Shown: positions 56,408 through 64,000 of the stretch, one piece after another
Layout of the letters: each line of letters opens with the position of its first letter
Position numbering within the stretch: the first letter of the stretch is position 1
NCBI RefSeq assembly: GCF_002002705.1
Contig: NZ_MUNS01000037.1
Location: 1 to 64,000 of the forward strand
DNA: 64,000 bases
Reading direction: 5' to 3'
Source: Polaromonas sp. C04
GTDB taxonomy: Bacteria; Pseudomonadota; Gammaproteobacteria; Burkholderiales; Burkholderiaceae_C
Translations under genes and position numbers: made by a program
Notes under the pieces: generated by a model
Told to the model about the DNA's origin: nothing
The model's input: the letters and a program-made list of their open reading frames with translations, nothing else
Database searches by the model: none

Positions 56408-57823
56408 ATGAATAACGACAGCCCCCGCCCGATTCTCTTGTGGCTGGTGGCGATCGGGTTCTTCATGCAGACGCTGGACACCACCATCGTCAACACCGCG
56501 CTGCCCGCGATGGCCAAGAGCCTGGGCGAGAGCCCGCTGCGCATGCAGTCGGTGATCGTGGCCTATTCGCTCACGATGGCGATGCTGATTCCCGCCTCGG
56601 GCTGGATTGCCGACCGCTTCGGGACGCGGCGCGTGTACTTCAGCGCCATCGTGCTGTTCGCCATTGGCTCGCTCCTGTGCGCCTTTTCGCAGAGCCTGCC
56701 GCAGCTGGTGGCCTCGCGCGTGGTGCAGGGCCTGGGCGGCGCCCTGCTGCTGCCGGTGGGGCGGCTGGCGGTGCTGCGCGCCTTTCCGCGCGAGAAATTC
56801 CTGGCGGCCATGAGCTTCGTCGCCATCCCCGGCATGATCGGCCCACTGCTGGGGCCCACGCTGGGTGGCTGGCTCGTGGTGGTGGCGTCCTGGCACTGGA
56901 TTTTCCTGATCAACGTGCCGGTTGCCCTGGTCGGATGCATTGCCACCATGAAGCACATGCCCGTGGGGCGCGGCCACGGGGCGACGCGCTTCGATTTGAA
57001 TGGCTATCTGCTGCTGGCCTTCGGCATGGTGGCCATTTCGCTCTCGCTCGACGGCCTGTCCGATCTCGGCCTGCGCCAGGCCACGGTGCTGGTGCTGCTG
57101 ATCTTCGGGCTGGCCAGCCTGGTGGCGTACTGGCTGCGCGCCGCGCGCCAGCCCAACCCGCTGTTCTCGCCGCGCCTGTTCAGCATTCCCACCGTGAGCA
57201 TCGGCCTGCTGGGCAACCTGTTCGCGCGCATCGGCAGCAGTTGCATGCCGTTTCTGATTCCGCTGCTGCTGCAGGTCTGCCTGGCCTATTCGCCGTTGCA
57301 GGCGGGCCTGATGATGTTGCCCGTGGCGGCGGCGGGCATGTTCTCCAAGCAGCTGGCCACCCGGCTGGTGAGGCGGGCCGGCTACCGCATGGTGCTGGTG
57401 GTGAATACCGCGCTGGTCGGCGTTGCCATGGCCAGCTTTGCGCTGATGTCGCCCGAGCAGCCGCTGTGGCTGCGGATTGTGCAGCTGGCCTGTTTTGGCG
57501 CGGTCAACTCGCTGCAATTCACCGTCATGAACACCATCACGCTCAAGGATCTCGATGGCGGCCTGGCCAGCAGCGGCAACAGCCTGCTGTCGATGGTGCA
57601 GATGCTCTCCATCAGCATGGGGGTAGCGGCGGCGAGTGCGGTGCTGGCCGCCTTTACCGACGTTTTTTCGTCGGCTGCAGGAGTCCTGCAAACGCTCTAT
57701 GCCTTCCACGCCACGTTTGCCACCATGGGCCTGATCACGATTGCTTCGGCCTGGATCTTCTGGCAACTGTCGCCAGATATCGAGCCCACGGCCGGCCCGC
57801 ACGAAGCCGCCGAAGCCAGCTGA
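56408..57823 (+). CDS. mdtD: DHA2-family multidrug exporter, MdtD-like
   Basis: A 471-residue, 14-helix MFS drug:H+ antiporter. Motifs: FMQTLDTTIVNTALPAMAKSLGESPLRMQSVIVAYSLTMAMLIPASGWIADRFGTRR (motif D1 and motif A) and GMIGPLLGPTLGGWL (motif C). Length and sequence resemble E. coli MdtD, but the partner RND genes mdtABC are not here, so it is probably a stand-alone exporter. Confidence 0.9.
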   Translation: MNNDSPRPILLWLVAIGFFMQTLDTTIVNTALPAMAKSLGESPLRMQSVIVAYSLTMAMLIPASGWIADRFGTRRVYFSAIVLFAIGSLLCAFSQSLPQLVASRVVQGLGGALLLPVGRLAVLRAFPREKFLAAMSFVAIPGMIGPLLGPTLGGWLVVVASWHWIFLINVPVALVGCIATMKHMPVGRGHGATRFDLNGYLLLAFGMVAISLSLDGLSDLGLRQATVLVLLIFGLASLVAYWLRAARQPNPLFSPRLFSIPTVSIGLLGNLFARIGSSCMPFLIPLLLQVCLAYSPLQAGLMMLPVAAAGMFSKQLATRLVRRAGYRMVLVVNTALVGVAMASFALMSPEQPLWLRIVQLACFGAVNSLQFTVMNTITLKDLDGGLASSGNSLLSMVQMLSISMGVAAASAVLAAFTDVFSSAAGVLQTLYAFHATFATMGLITIASAWIFWQLSPDIEPTAGPHEAAEAS

Positions 57824-57863
57824 GCCGCGCGGCGCGAACTGGCGGGTCGGCTTCGCAGGCCGC

Positions 57864-58997
57864 TCAAGCCGGGTAGATCGCGCCCAGCACGCGTTCGCCG
57901 CGCGCGCCGGTGACGCTGGCCAGGTTGCCCGCCTCGCGCCGCAAGGTCTTGCGCGCCAGCCAGGCAAAGGCCGCGGCCTCGACCTGCAGCGGCGGCAGGC
58001 CGCGCGCTTCGGAAGACATGACGGCCACCTGTGGCAAACCCGCCTGCAGGCGTTGCATCAGATGCGTGTTGAGGGCGCCGCCGCCGCAGACAATCAGCGA
58101 TTTGCTACTCTTTGCATAGCCGGTAACGCTTGCTACACAAGCGCTGGCGGTGAATTCCGTCAATGTTGCCTGGATCTCCTGCGGCGCCAGCGCGTTGAAT
58201 GGCCGCAGCCGGGCAGTCAGCCAATCCGGGTTGAACAGGTCCCGCCCGGTGCTTTTGGGCGGGGCTTTGCCGAGGTAGGGCTCGCCCATCAGCGCTTGCA
58301 GCAGGGGCGCGCTCACCGTGCCGCTGGCCGCCCAGGCGCCGCCGGCATCAAACGGCCGACTGGTGTGCCGCTGGCACCAGTAGTCCATCAGCGCATTGCC
58401 GGGACCGCAGTCGAAGCCGAGAACGCTGGCGTCGGCCCCGAGCACGCTCAGGTTCGCGATGCCCCCAATGTTGAGCACGGCCACGGTCTCGCCGGCTTGG
58501 CCGAACACTTCGCGGTGGAACGCCGGCACCAGCGGCGCGCCCTGGCCGCCGGCCGCCAGGTCGCGGCTGCGAAAGTCGGCCACCACGTCGACGCCGGTGA
58601 GCTCGGCCAGCAGCGCCGGGTTGTTGAGTTGCAGGGTGTAGCCCACGGCGGCAAGGCCCTGCTGCGCGTCGGCGCCGAACTCCTGCGGGCGATGCCGCAC
58701 CGTCTGGCCGTGCGCGCCAATGGCCTGCACGTCAGCGGCGTTGATGCCGGCGCCTGCCAGCAGGTCGGCCACCACCTGGGCATAGACCTGTGCCAGCGCA
58801 TTCGCCGCGAGCGCGGCCCGGTGCAGCTCGTTGCCGCCGGGGGTGTTGAGCGCCAGCAGCTCTGCTCTTAAATGTGTAGCAAAAGGTGCAGAGCAGTGAA
58901 GGGCTACACGCGGTTTTGATTCGGAAAATTCGACGAGAACGCCATCCACCCCGTCCAGCGAGGTGCCCGACATCAGGCCGATGTAGCGCTCGGTCAT
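57864..58997 (-). CDS. anmK: Anhydro-N-acetylmuramic acid kinase
   Basis: A 377-residue kinase of peptidoglycan recycling that converts anhMurNAc to MurNAc-6-phosphate. Motifs: IGLMSGTSLDGVDGVL, IGAHGQTVRHRP, VVADFRSRDLAAGGQGAPLVPAFH and LNIGGIANLSVLG. It carries a clear repeat copy near its N-terminus (58868-58921) and a degenerate one near 58098-58143, where SACVASVTGYAKSSKSLIVCGGGA is encoded. It follows the M23 peptidase gene on the same strand with 53 nt between. Confidence 0.95.
   Translation of the reverse strand: MTERYIGLMSGTSLDGVDGVLVEFSESKPRVALHCSAPFATHLRAELLALNTPGGNELHRAALAANALAQVYAQVVADLLAGAGINAADVQAIGAHGQTVRHRPQEFGADAQQGLAAVGYTLQLNNPALLAELTGVDVVADFRSRDLAAGGQGAPLVPAFHREVFGQAGETVAVLNIGGIANLSVLGADASVLGFDCGPGNALMDYWCQRHTSRPFDAGGAWAASGTVSAPLLQALMGEPYLGKAPPKSTGRDLFNPDWLTARLRPFNALAPQEIQATLTEFTASACVASVTGYAKSSKSLIVCGGGALNTHLMQRLQAGLPQVAVMSSEARGLPPLQVEAAAFAWLARKTLRREAGNLASVTGARGERVLGAIYPA
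58098..58143 (-). repeat. Dispersed TAGC-N20-GGGCT element, degenerate copy 9a inside anmK
   Basis: On the minus strand: TGTGTAGC, 20 nt, then AGAGTAG in place of GGGCTAC. The left box and spacing fit, the right box is decayed. Confidence 0.4.
58868..58921 (+). repeat. Dispersed TAGC-N20-GGGCT element, copy 9 inside anmK
   Basis: TTAAATGTGTAGC, exactly 20 nt, GGGCTACACGCGG, then TTTTGATT. On the opposite strand it encodes the FSESKPRVALHCSAPFATHL stretch near the AnmK N-terminus. Confidence 0.8.
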
Positions 58998-59050
58998 GGT
59001 CGATGCTGCTGGATCGTTCAGGTGAGCTTGCGCGGTGGTGCGCCTGACTC

Positions 59051-60436
59051 TTATTGCGCGCTGGCTTGCTGCACCGACGCGGCGGCCGCCAATTGCAGCC
59101 GCATCGACGCAGCCAGGCGGTCGAACGCCGGCCTGGCGGCAGCCGACAGCGGGGCCGTATCGCTTTGCTGGGCAATCGCGACCGGATCCTCATAGGCGCC
59201 GTTGACGCGGTATTCGAAGTGCAGATGCGGGCCGGTGGCCCAGCCGGTTTGGCCGATGCGGCCGATGTTCTGGCCCTGACTCACGCGCTCGCCCTTTTTC
59301 ACGTTGATCTGGCTCAGGTGCGCATACACGGTGGTGTGGCTGCCGTCCGGGCCGGGCCGGTGCAGCACGTACACCACATTGCCGTAGCCGTTTTGTACGC
59401 CGGCGAATTCCACCACGCCGTCGGCGACCGTGCGCACGGGCGTGCCGATCGGGCCTGCATAGTCCACGCCGAGGTGCTTCTTCCAGATGTGCAGGATCGG
59501 GTGGTAGCGCATGCTGAAGCCGCTGGTGATGTGCGTGAACTCCACCGGCGACTTCAGGTAGGCGTGGTGCAGGCTGCGGCCGTCCAGCGTGTAGTAGCTG
59601 CCCTTGTTTGCCGCACCAGTGGCCGTGGGATCCTGGAACCACATGGCCTGGAACTCTTTGCCCTTGTTGACAAAATCGGCGCTCAGCACGCGGCCGGTGA
59701 CGTTCGCGCCGGAGATGGGCTCGCCGTCGGCCTCCAGCGTTTGATAAACCACCGAGAAACGGTCACCCTTGTGCAGGCCGCCGTGAAAGTCGATATCGCC
59801 CGAGAAAATATCGACCATCTGCGAAATCACGCCGTCGGGAATGCGGGCGGCATCGGCGGCTTCGACCAGCGTGGAGTTGATGGTGCCGCTGCCGAGCCGG
59901 GTGGAGGCGCTCAAGGGGGCCGTCTCGACGCGCGAGCTGAAGCCTTGCGCCGTTTTTTCGATCACCAGCCGTTGAAAATTGCCGCTGGTGTCGGTGGTCC
60001 AGCGCGCCGTGAGCTTGAGCAGTTCATGGGTGTCGCTGGCTTCTGCCGAGACCGAGCGGCCGGCGCGGCCCAGCAAGCCCTGGCGGGCCGTTGCGTCTTT
60101 GCGAATGAAGGCCGCGGCGCCGGCGTCCGCGATACCGAGACGCTTGAGCAGGGCGTCGGCGCTGTCGCTGGAGCGCGTGGTGTCGGAGCGGAACAGCCGG
60201 AAGTGATGAAGATCCAGCGCATCGGCCTGTTCCGTCGGGGGCGCCGCCAGCGGCTGCACGGCCTCCAGCACCTGGCGCGTGGGCAGGTCCGACGGGTCGG
60301 GGCCAAACGAGGCCACGGCGAACGCGCCGCCGCCGCCGCCCAGCATGAACGCGGCGACAACGGCACTGACCCGTTTGGGGTGACGATGAATCAGGCTGGC
60401 AAGAACATTCCCGATGGCAAGTAGACGGTTATTCAA
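59051..60436 (-). CDS. M23-family (LytM-type) peptidoglycan endopeptidase
   Basis: A cell-envelope zinc peptidase of about 461 residues. A basic N-terminus and membrane anchor (HPKRVSAVVAAFMLGGGGGAFAVASF) precede an OapA-like/linker region. The C-terminal M23 domain has the zinc motifs HLGVDYAGP (H...D) and GPHLHFEYRV, plus HTTVYAHLS. The frame is open to an ATG at 60613, but those extra 59 residues look unconserved and would run almost into the tyrS promoter. A TTG at 60434-60436 (MNNRLLAIGNVLAS) fits relatives better, so it is my start; this is uncertain. Likely cuts peptidoglycan cross-links during growth. Confidence 0.88.
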   Translation of the reverse strand: MNNRLLAIGNVLASLIHRHPKRVSAVVAAFMLGGGGGAFAVASFGPDPSDLPTRQVLEAVQPLAAPPTEQADALDLHHFRLFRSDTTRSSDSADALLKRLGIADAGAAAFIRKDATARQGLLGRAGRSVSAEASDTHELLKLTARWTTDTSGNFQRLVIEKTAQGFSSRVETAPLSASTRLGSGTINSTLVEAADAARIPDGVISQMVDIFSGDIDFHGGLHKGDRFSVVYQTLEADGEPISGANVTGRVLSADFVNKGKEFQAMWFQDPTATGAANKGSYYTLDGRSLHHAYLKSPVEFTHITSGFSMRYHPILHIWKKHLGVDYAGPIGTPVRTVADGVVEFAGVQNGYGNVVYVLHRPGPDGSHTTVYAHLSQINVKKGERVSQGQNIGRIGQTGWATGPHLHFEYRVNGAYEDPVAIAQQSDTAPLSAAARPAFDRLAASMRLQLAAAASVQQASAQ

Positions 60437-60666
60437 AAGAACGTTTCCCAATGACGAATCAGCGTTGTCGCGACGCTTGCGGTTTTGGCTGGCAGTTGCC
60501 GAAACGGGCAAAAAGCGCGCGCCGCTTAAAATCAGGCGCAGGACTGGGGCCGAATCCTTCGGCGGCAGTCGTATAAAAATGTCAAGAATCCAAAGTTCTG
60601 TGTGTTTCCCCACAGACAGCCGCCGATTATATCGATCGCAGTCATGAAGATGTCAAAAATTCCCTT

Positions 60667-61911
60667 ATGAATCAAGCCTTAAGTACTACATTCCCAGTTA
60701 CCGACCATGTAAAGAATGCGCTGGCTGTGAGTTTGCGGGGCTGCGACGAATTGATCCCGCAAGACGAATGGGTGGCCAAGCTGGCGCGCTCGCAGGCGAC
60801 CCAGGTGCCGCTGCGGATCAAGCTGGGACTGGATCCGACGGCCCCCGACATCCACATCGGACACACCGTGGTGCTGAACAAGATGCGCCAATTGCAGGAC
60901 CTCGGGCACACGGTGATTTTCCTGATTGGCGACTTCACCACCATGATCGGCGACCCGTCGGGGCGCAACACCACGCGCCCGCCGCTCACGCGCGAGCAGA
61001 TCGAAGCCAACGCCCAGACTTATTACAAACAGGCCAGCCTGGTGCTGGATCCGGCCAGGACCGAGATCCGCTACAACAGCGAATGGAGTGACCCGCTAGG
61101 CGCGCGCGGCATGATCCAGCTGGCGGCGAAATACACCGTTGCGCGCATGATGGAGCGAGATGACTTCAATAAACGCTTCAAAGAAGGGCGTTCGATCAGC
61201 GTTCACGAATTTCTGTACCCCCTGATGCAGGGCTACGACAGCGTGGCGCTCAAGGCCGACCTGGAGCTTGGCGGCACCGACCAGAAGTTCAATCTGCTGG
61301 TCGGACGCCATCTGCAGCAGGAATACGGGCAGGAGCCGCAGTGCATCCTGACCATGCCGCTGCTCGAAGGGCTGGACGGCGTCGAGAAAATGTCCAAGTC
61401 CAAGAACAACTACATCGGCATTTCCGAAGATCCCAACACCATGTTCGCCAAGGTGTTGAGCATTTCCGACGTGCTCATGTGGCGCTGGTACACGTTGCTG
61501 AGCTTCAAGAGCGAGGCCGAGATTGCAGCCCTGAAGGCCGAAGTCGAGGCCGGCCGCAATCCGAAAGATGCCAAGGTGCTGCTGGCGCGGGAAATCACCA
61601 CGCGGTTCCACAGCGCGCAGGCGGCCGACGCGGCCGAGCAGGACTTCATGAACCGCAGCAAGGGCGGCGTGCCCGACGAGATTGCCGAAGTCACGTTGCC
61701 GCTGGGTGCGGGCGGCGCCGCGGTCGGTATCGGGGCCCTGCTCAAGATGGCCGGGCTGGCCGCCTCCAGCGGCGAGGGCAACCGCCTGATCGAGGGCGGC
61801 GGCGTGCGCGTGGACTCCAGCGTGGTCAGCGACAAGGGGCTCAAGCTCAGCGCCGGCACCTATGTGGTGCAGGTCGGCAAGCGCAAGTTCGCGCGGGTGA
61901 CGCTGGCGTAG
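60667..61911 (+). CDS. tyrS: Tyrosyl-tRNA synthetase
   Basis: A 414-residue class I synthetase. The HIGH motif is HIGH (63-66) and the second motif is KMSKS (241-245), the TyrS2/TyrZ type as opposed to KFGKT. A C-terminal S4-like RNA-binding domain (about 345-414, [32 protein letters not shown]) is present. It is divergent from the M23 gene. Confidence 0.97.
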   Translation: MNQALSTTFPVTDHVKNALAVSLRGCDELIPQDEWVAKLARSQATQVPLRIKLGLDPTAPDIHIGHTVVLNKMRQLQDLGHTVIFLIGDFTTMIGDPSGRNTTRPPLTREQIEANAQTYYKQASLVLDPARTEIRYNSEWSDPLGARGMIQLAAKYTVARMMERDDFNKRFKEGRSISVHEFLYPLMQGYDSVALKADLELGGTDQKFNLLVGRHLQQEYGQEPQCILTMPLLEGLDGVEKMSKSKNNYIGISEDPNTMFAKVLSISDVLMWRWYTLLSFKSEAEIAALKAEVEAGRNPKDAKVLLAREITTRFHSAQAADAAEQDFMNRSKGGVPDEIAEVTLPLGAGGAAVGIGALLKMAGLAASSGEGNRLIEGGGVRVDSSVVSDKGLKLSAGTYVVQVGKRKFARVTLA

Positions 61912-61916
61912 CCAGT

Positions 61917-62864
61917 TCAGGCTCTGGTGCGCGGCTGCCGGCAGACCAGCGCCACGCCGGCGCAGGTGACGGCAATGCCGATGGCGCTGAGCCAGCTCGG
62001 CACCTCGCCGAACATCAGCCATTCCAGCAGCACCGCGACGATCGGGGTCAGGTAGAACAGGCTGGTGACGCGCGTGGCGTGACCGTGGCGCATCAGCAGG
62101 TGCAGGGCATTCACCGCGAGGATCGAGGCCAGCACCACCAGAAACAGGATGGAAAACAGCAGCGGCCAGCGCCAGCGCACCACGAAACCCTCGACCGTCC
62201 AGGCCAGTGGCGCCAGCACCAGCAGCGACGCGACAAACTGGATCAGGCTGGCGCTGCGCAGATCCACCGCGCTGCAAAAGGCGCGCTGGTACAGCGTGCC
62301 GGCCGTGATCGCGGCCAGCGAGATGCCCACGGCCAGCAGGCTGACCCATGACACCGCTTCCACGTTGACCTTGTGCCAGACCACCAGCGCCACCCCCGCC
62401 AGCCCCAGCGCCACGCCCAGCCATTGAGGCGGGCTCAGGCGCTGGTGCAGCACCTGGTGCGCGAACACGGCGGTGAGCAGCGGCTGGGTCGCCAGGATCA
62501 GCGCCACGATGCCGGCCGAGATGCCGAGGTACTGCGCGTAGTGGCTGCCGCCCAGGTTGATCGCGTGCATCAGCAGTCCGGCCACACAGATGTGGAAGAA
62601 TTCGCGCCGGCTGGCGGGCCACGCGGGGCGCGCCAGCGCCAGCCAGGGCAGCAGGCACACCACGCCCACGAGATAGCGCAGCGTGAGGAAGGTGAACGGC
62701 GCGGCGTACTGGATGCCGATTTTGGTCGCCAGAAAGCCGGAGCCCCAGACGATCACGAAATACCAGGCCAGCAGCGTATCGAAGCGCGCGTCCGTGCCGG
62801 TGTGGGCGGTCTCGCCAGTGCGCGCGGTGGCGGGGTCGATCGCGGAGGTGGGGACAGACATCAA
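61917..62864 (-). CDS. EamA/DMT-superfamily transporter
   Basis: A 315-residue inner-membrane protein with about ten helices in two EamA repeats (LLAWYFVIVWGSGFLATKIGIQYAAPFTFLTLRYLVGV at the start; FYLTPIVAVLLEWLMFGEVPSWLSAIGIAVTCAGVALV at the end). A second, unrelated-looking DMT protein besides 47445-48341. Substrate unknown. Convergent with tyrS, 5 bp apart. Confidence 0.9.
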   Translation of the reverse strand: MMSVPTSAIDPATARTGETAHTGTDARFDTLLAWYFVIVWGSGFLATKIGIQYAAPFTFLTLRYLVGVVCLLPWLALARPAWPASRREFFHICVAGLLMHAINLGGSHYAQYLGISAGIVALILATQPLLTAVFAHQVLHQRLSPPQWLGVALGLAGVALVVWHKVNVEAVSWVSLLAVGISLAAITAGTLYQRAFCSAVDLRSASLIQFVASLLVLAPLAWTVEGFVVRWRWPLLFSILFLVVLASILAVNALHLLMRHGHATRVTSLFYLTPIVAVLLEWLMFGEVPSWLSAIGIAVTCAGVALVCRQPRTRA

Positions 62865-62963
62865 AAGGGTCGTTGCGGGAAAGCCAACAGGCCCGATTGT
62901 GGCGTGGCCGGCAGACGGTGTCTGCGCGCCAGTGACGCAAGCGCTCCCTGGCTGTTGTGCACA

Positions 62964-63908
62964 ATGGCGCCCATGCCGAACGCCGCCGCCCCACGCTCAC
63001 TGCCTTCGCCGCGCACGCTCCTGTGGGTGTCCGTGGGCGTTGCCGTCATCACCATCGTGCTCAAGACGCTGGCCTGGTACGTGACCGATTCCGTGGGGCT
63101 GCTGTCGGACGCAATGGAGTCGTTCGTGAACCTGGCCAGCGCGATTTTCGCGCTGATGATGGTCACCATCGCCCAGCGCCCGGCCGACCACGACCATCCC
63201 TACGGGCACTACAAGGCCGAGTATTTTTCGTCCGGCTTCGAAGGCATCCTGATCGTCGGTGCCGCGGTCGGCATCATCTGGGCCGCGGCCCACCGCCTGG
63301 CCGACCCGCAGCCGCTGCAGCAACTGGGCTGGGGCCTGGTGCTGGCGGTGCTGAGCTCGGCGCTCAATGGCGTGCTGGCGCGGGCCATGTTCCGCGCCGC
63401 CAGAGAGCACCGCTCGATGGCGCTGGAGGCCGATGCCCGGCACCTGGTCACCGATGTCTGGACCTCGGTGGGCGTGGTCGTCGGCATCGGCGCGGTGGCG
63501 CTCACGGGCTGGCTCTGGCTCGATGCGCTGGTGGCGATCGGCGTCGCGCTGAACATCCTGCGCGAGGGCGGCCACCTGATCTGGCGCTCCTCGCAGGGCC
63601 TGATGGACGAGGCCGTGGAACCCGACGTGCTGGCCGAGATCGAGAACACGCTGGCCGGCTTTGCGCACCGGCGCGGGGAGATCAGCATCATCCGCTTCGA
63701 CCACATCACCACGCGCCGTTCCGGCCAGCGCCGCTTTGTCGACCTGCACATGCACATGCCGGCGAGTTGGACGCTGGGCCGCGCTGCGGCCGTGCGCGGC
63801 AGCGTCGAGCAGGCGCTGATGAGCGCTGTGCCCGGCCTGCGCGCCACCATCCAGCTGCTGCCCAGCGACGTGGAAGCGCACTTCGATGACCAGAAGGACC
63901 TGATTTGA
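62964..63908 (+). CDS. Cation diffusion facilitator (CDF) transporter
   Basis: A 314-residue metal exporter (Zn/Fe/Mn type). Membrane part about 15-215 with the metal-site motif SDAMESFVNLAS in helix 2, HDHPYGHYKAEYFSSGFEGILI (CDF signature region) and EADARHLVTDVWTSVGV in helix 5. The C-terminal cytoplasmic domain ends FVDLHMHMPASWTLGRAAAVRGSVEQAL. Start is ATG 62964; a second in-frame ATG at 62973 is possible. Its stop overlaps the dtd start. Confidence 0.93.
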   Translation: MAPMPNAAAPRSLPSPRTLLWVSVGVAVITIVLKTLAWYVTDSVGLLSDAMESFVNLASAIFALMMVTIAQRPADHDHPYGHYKAEYFSSGFEGILIVGAAVGIIWAAAHRLADPQPLQQLGWGLVLAVLSSALNGVLARAMFRAAREHRSMALEADARHLVTDVWTSVGVVVGIGAVALTGWLWLDALVAIGVALNILREGGHLIWRSSQGLMDEAVEPDVLAEIENTLAGFAHRRGEISIIRFDHITTRRSGQRRFVDLHMHMPASWTLGRAAAVRGSVEQALMSAVPGLRATIQLLPSDVEAHFDDQKDLI

Positions 63909-64000
63909 TCGCCCTGATCCAGCGCGTGAGCCAGGCCCGCGTCGTAATCGACGGCCAGACCGTGGGCCAGATCGGCGCCGGGCTGCTGGTGCTGGTCTGC
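63905..64000 (+). CDS. dtd: D-aminoacyl-tRNA deacylase, N-terminal part (3' end outside window)
   Basis: The first 32 codons read MIALIQRVSQARVVIDGQTV... GAGLLVLVC, the conserved Dtd N-terminus. The start is TTG at 63905, overlapping the CDF stop (63906-63908), so translation is coupled. Dtd removes D-amino acids from tRNA. The rest lies beyond the window. Confidence 0.9.
   Translation, partial: MIALIQRVSQARVVIDGQTVGQIGAGLLVLVC

Overview
The window looks like chromosomal DNA of a high-GC betaproteobacterium of the Burkholderiales, most likely the Comamonadaceae. The evidence is the 477-residue AhcY behind an S-adenosylhomocysteine (SAH) riboswitch, a leucine-degradation (liu) operon with a DUF4126 gene inside it, a double-length UvrA, the tyrS / M23 peptidase / anmK / erpA / rpsI-rplM neighbourhood, and a short dispersed repeat of a kind I associate with this family. 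No rRNA, tRNA, CRISPR array, insertion sequence or prophage block was seen.

Layout. 1-1191: tail of an unidentified gene, then an AraC-type regulator. 1197-9735 (minus): an extended type I restriction-modification operon, transcribed in the order half-length specificity protein, hsdM, BRO/antirepressor-like protein, full-length hsdS, hsdR, YgjP/M48-type metallopeptidase. 9736-10026: AT-rich divergent boundary. 10027-20037: leucine/isovalerate catabolism (acyl-CoA ligase, MCC carboxyltransferase, acyl-CoA dehydrogenase, methylglutaconyl-CoA hydratase, DUF4126, MCC biotin subunit, 2-hydroxyacid dehydrogenase, HMG-CoA lyase). 20040-23946 continues in the same direction with tightly packed genes (YbaK-type deacylase, DUF1289, DsbA-like isomerase, cNMP/CBS/DUF294 protein, DEDDh exonuclease). 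23974-26003 (minus): DUF485-ActP acetate uptake. 26364-28022: MHS-type transporter. 28200-35796: a small unknown gene, the 1979-residue UvrA and an acetylpolyamine amidohydrolase-like protein. 35845-41654 (minus): PHB-depolymerase-like esterase, HAD phosphatase, RF3, Cd/Zn/Pb P-type ATPase, with its MerR-family regulator divergent at 41744. 42276: TspO. 42846-46070: SAH riboswitch, ahcY-tlyA-metF. 46143: metY. 47445-52217 (minus): DMT exporter, then the phenylacetyl-CoA epoxidase genes paaABCDE behind a perfect 28-bp palindromic operator. 52372: DUF2235 hydrolase. 53557: rlmJ (minus). 54808-57823: rplM-rpsI, erpA, mdtD-like exporter. 57864-60436 (minus): anmK and an M23 peptidase. 60667: tyrS. 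Then a DMT exporter (minus), a CDF cation transporter and the first 32 codons of dtd.

How the genes work together: the liu run takes isovaleryl-type acyl groups to acetyl-CoA and acetoacetate. ActP imports acetate, and the adjacent cNMP/CBS/DUF294 protein may sense its state. The riboswitch operon clears SAH and feeds methyl groups back to methionine, with metY next door supplying homocysteine. PaaABCDE opens the aromatic ring of phenylacetyl-CoA.

The most unusual features are: (i) a dispersed element with the rigid architecture TAGC-N20-GGGCT, present in at least nine places and almost always inside genes, where it adds or forms protein sequence; (ii) a tandem UvrA gene carrying four different repeat elements in frame; and (iii) a type I R-M operon with an extra half-S protein, a BRO protein and a metallopeptidase.
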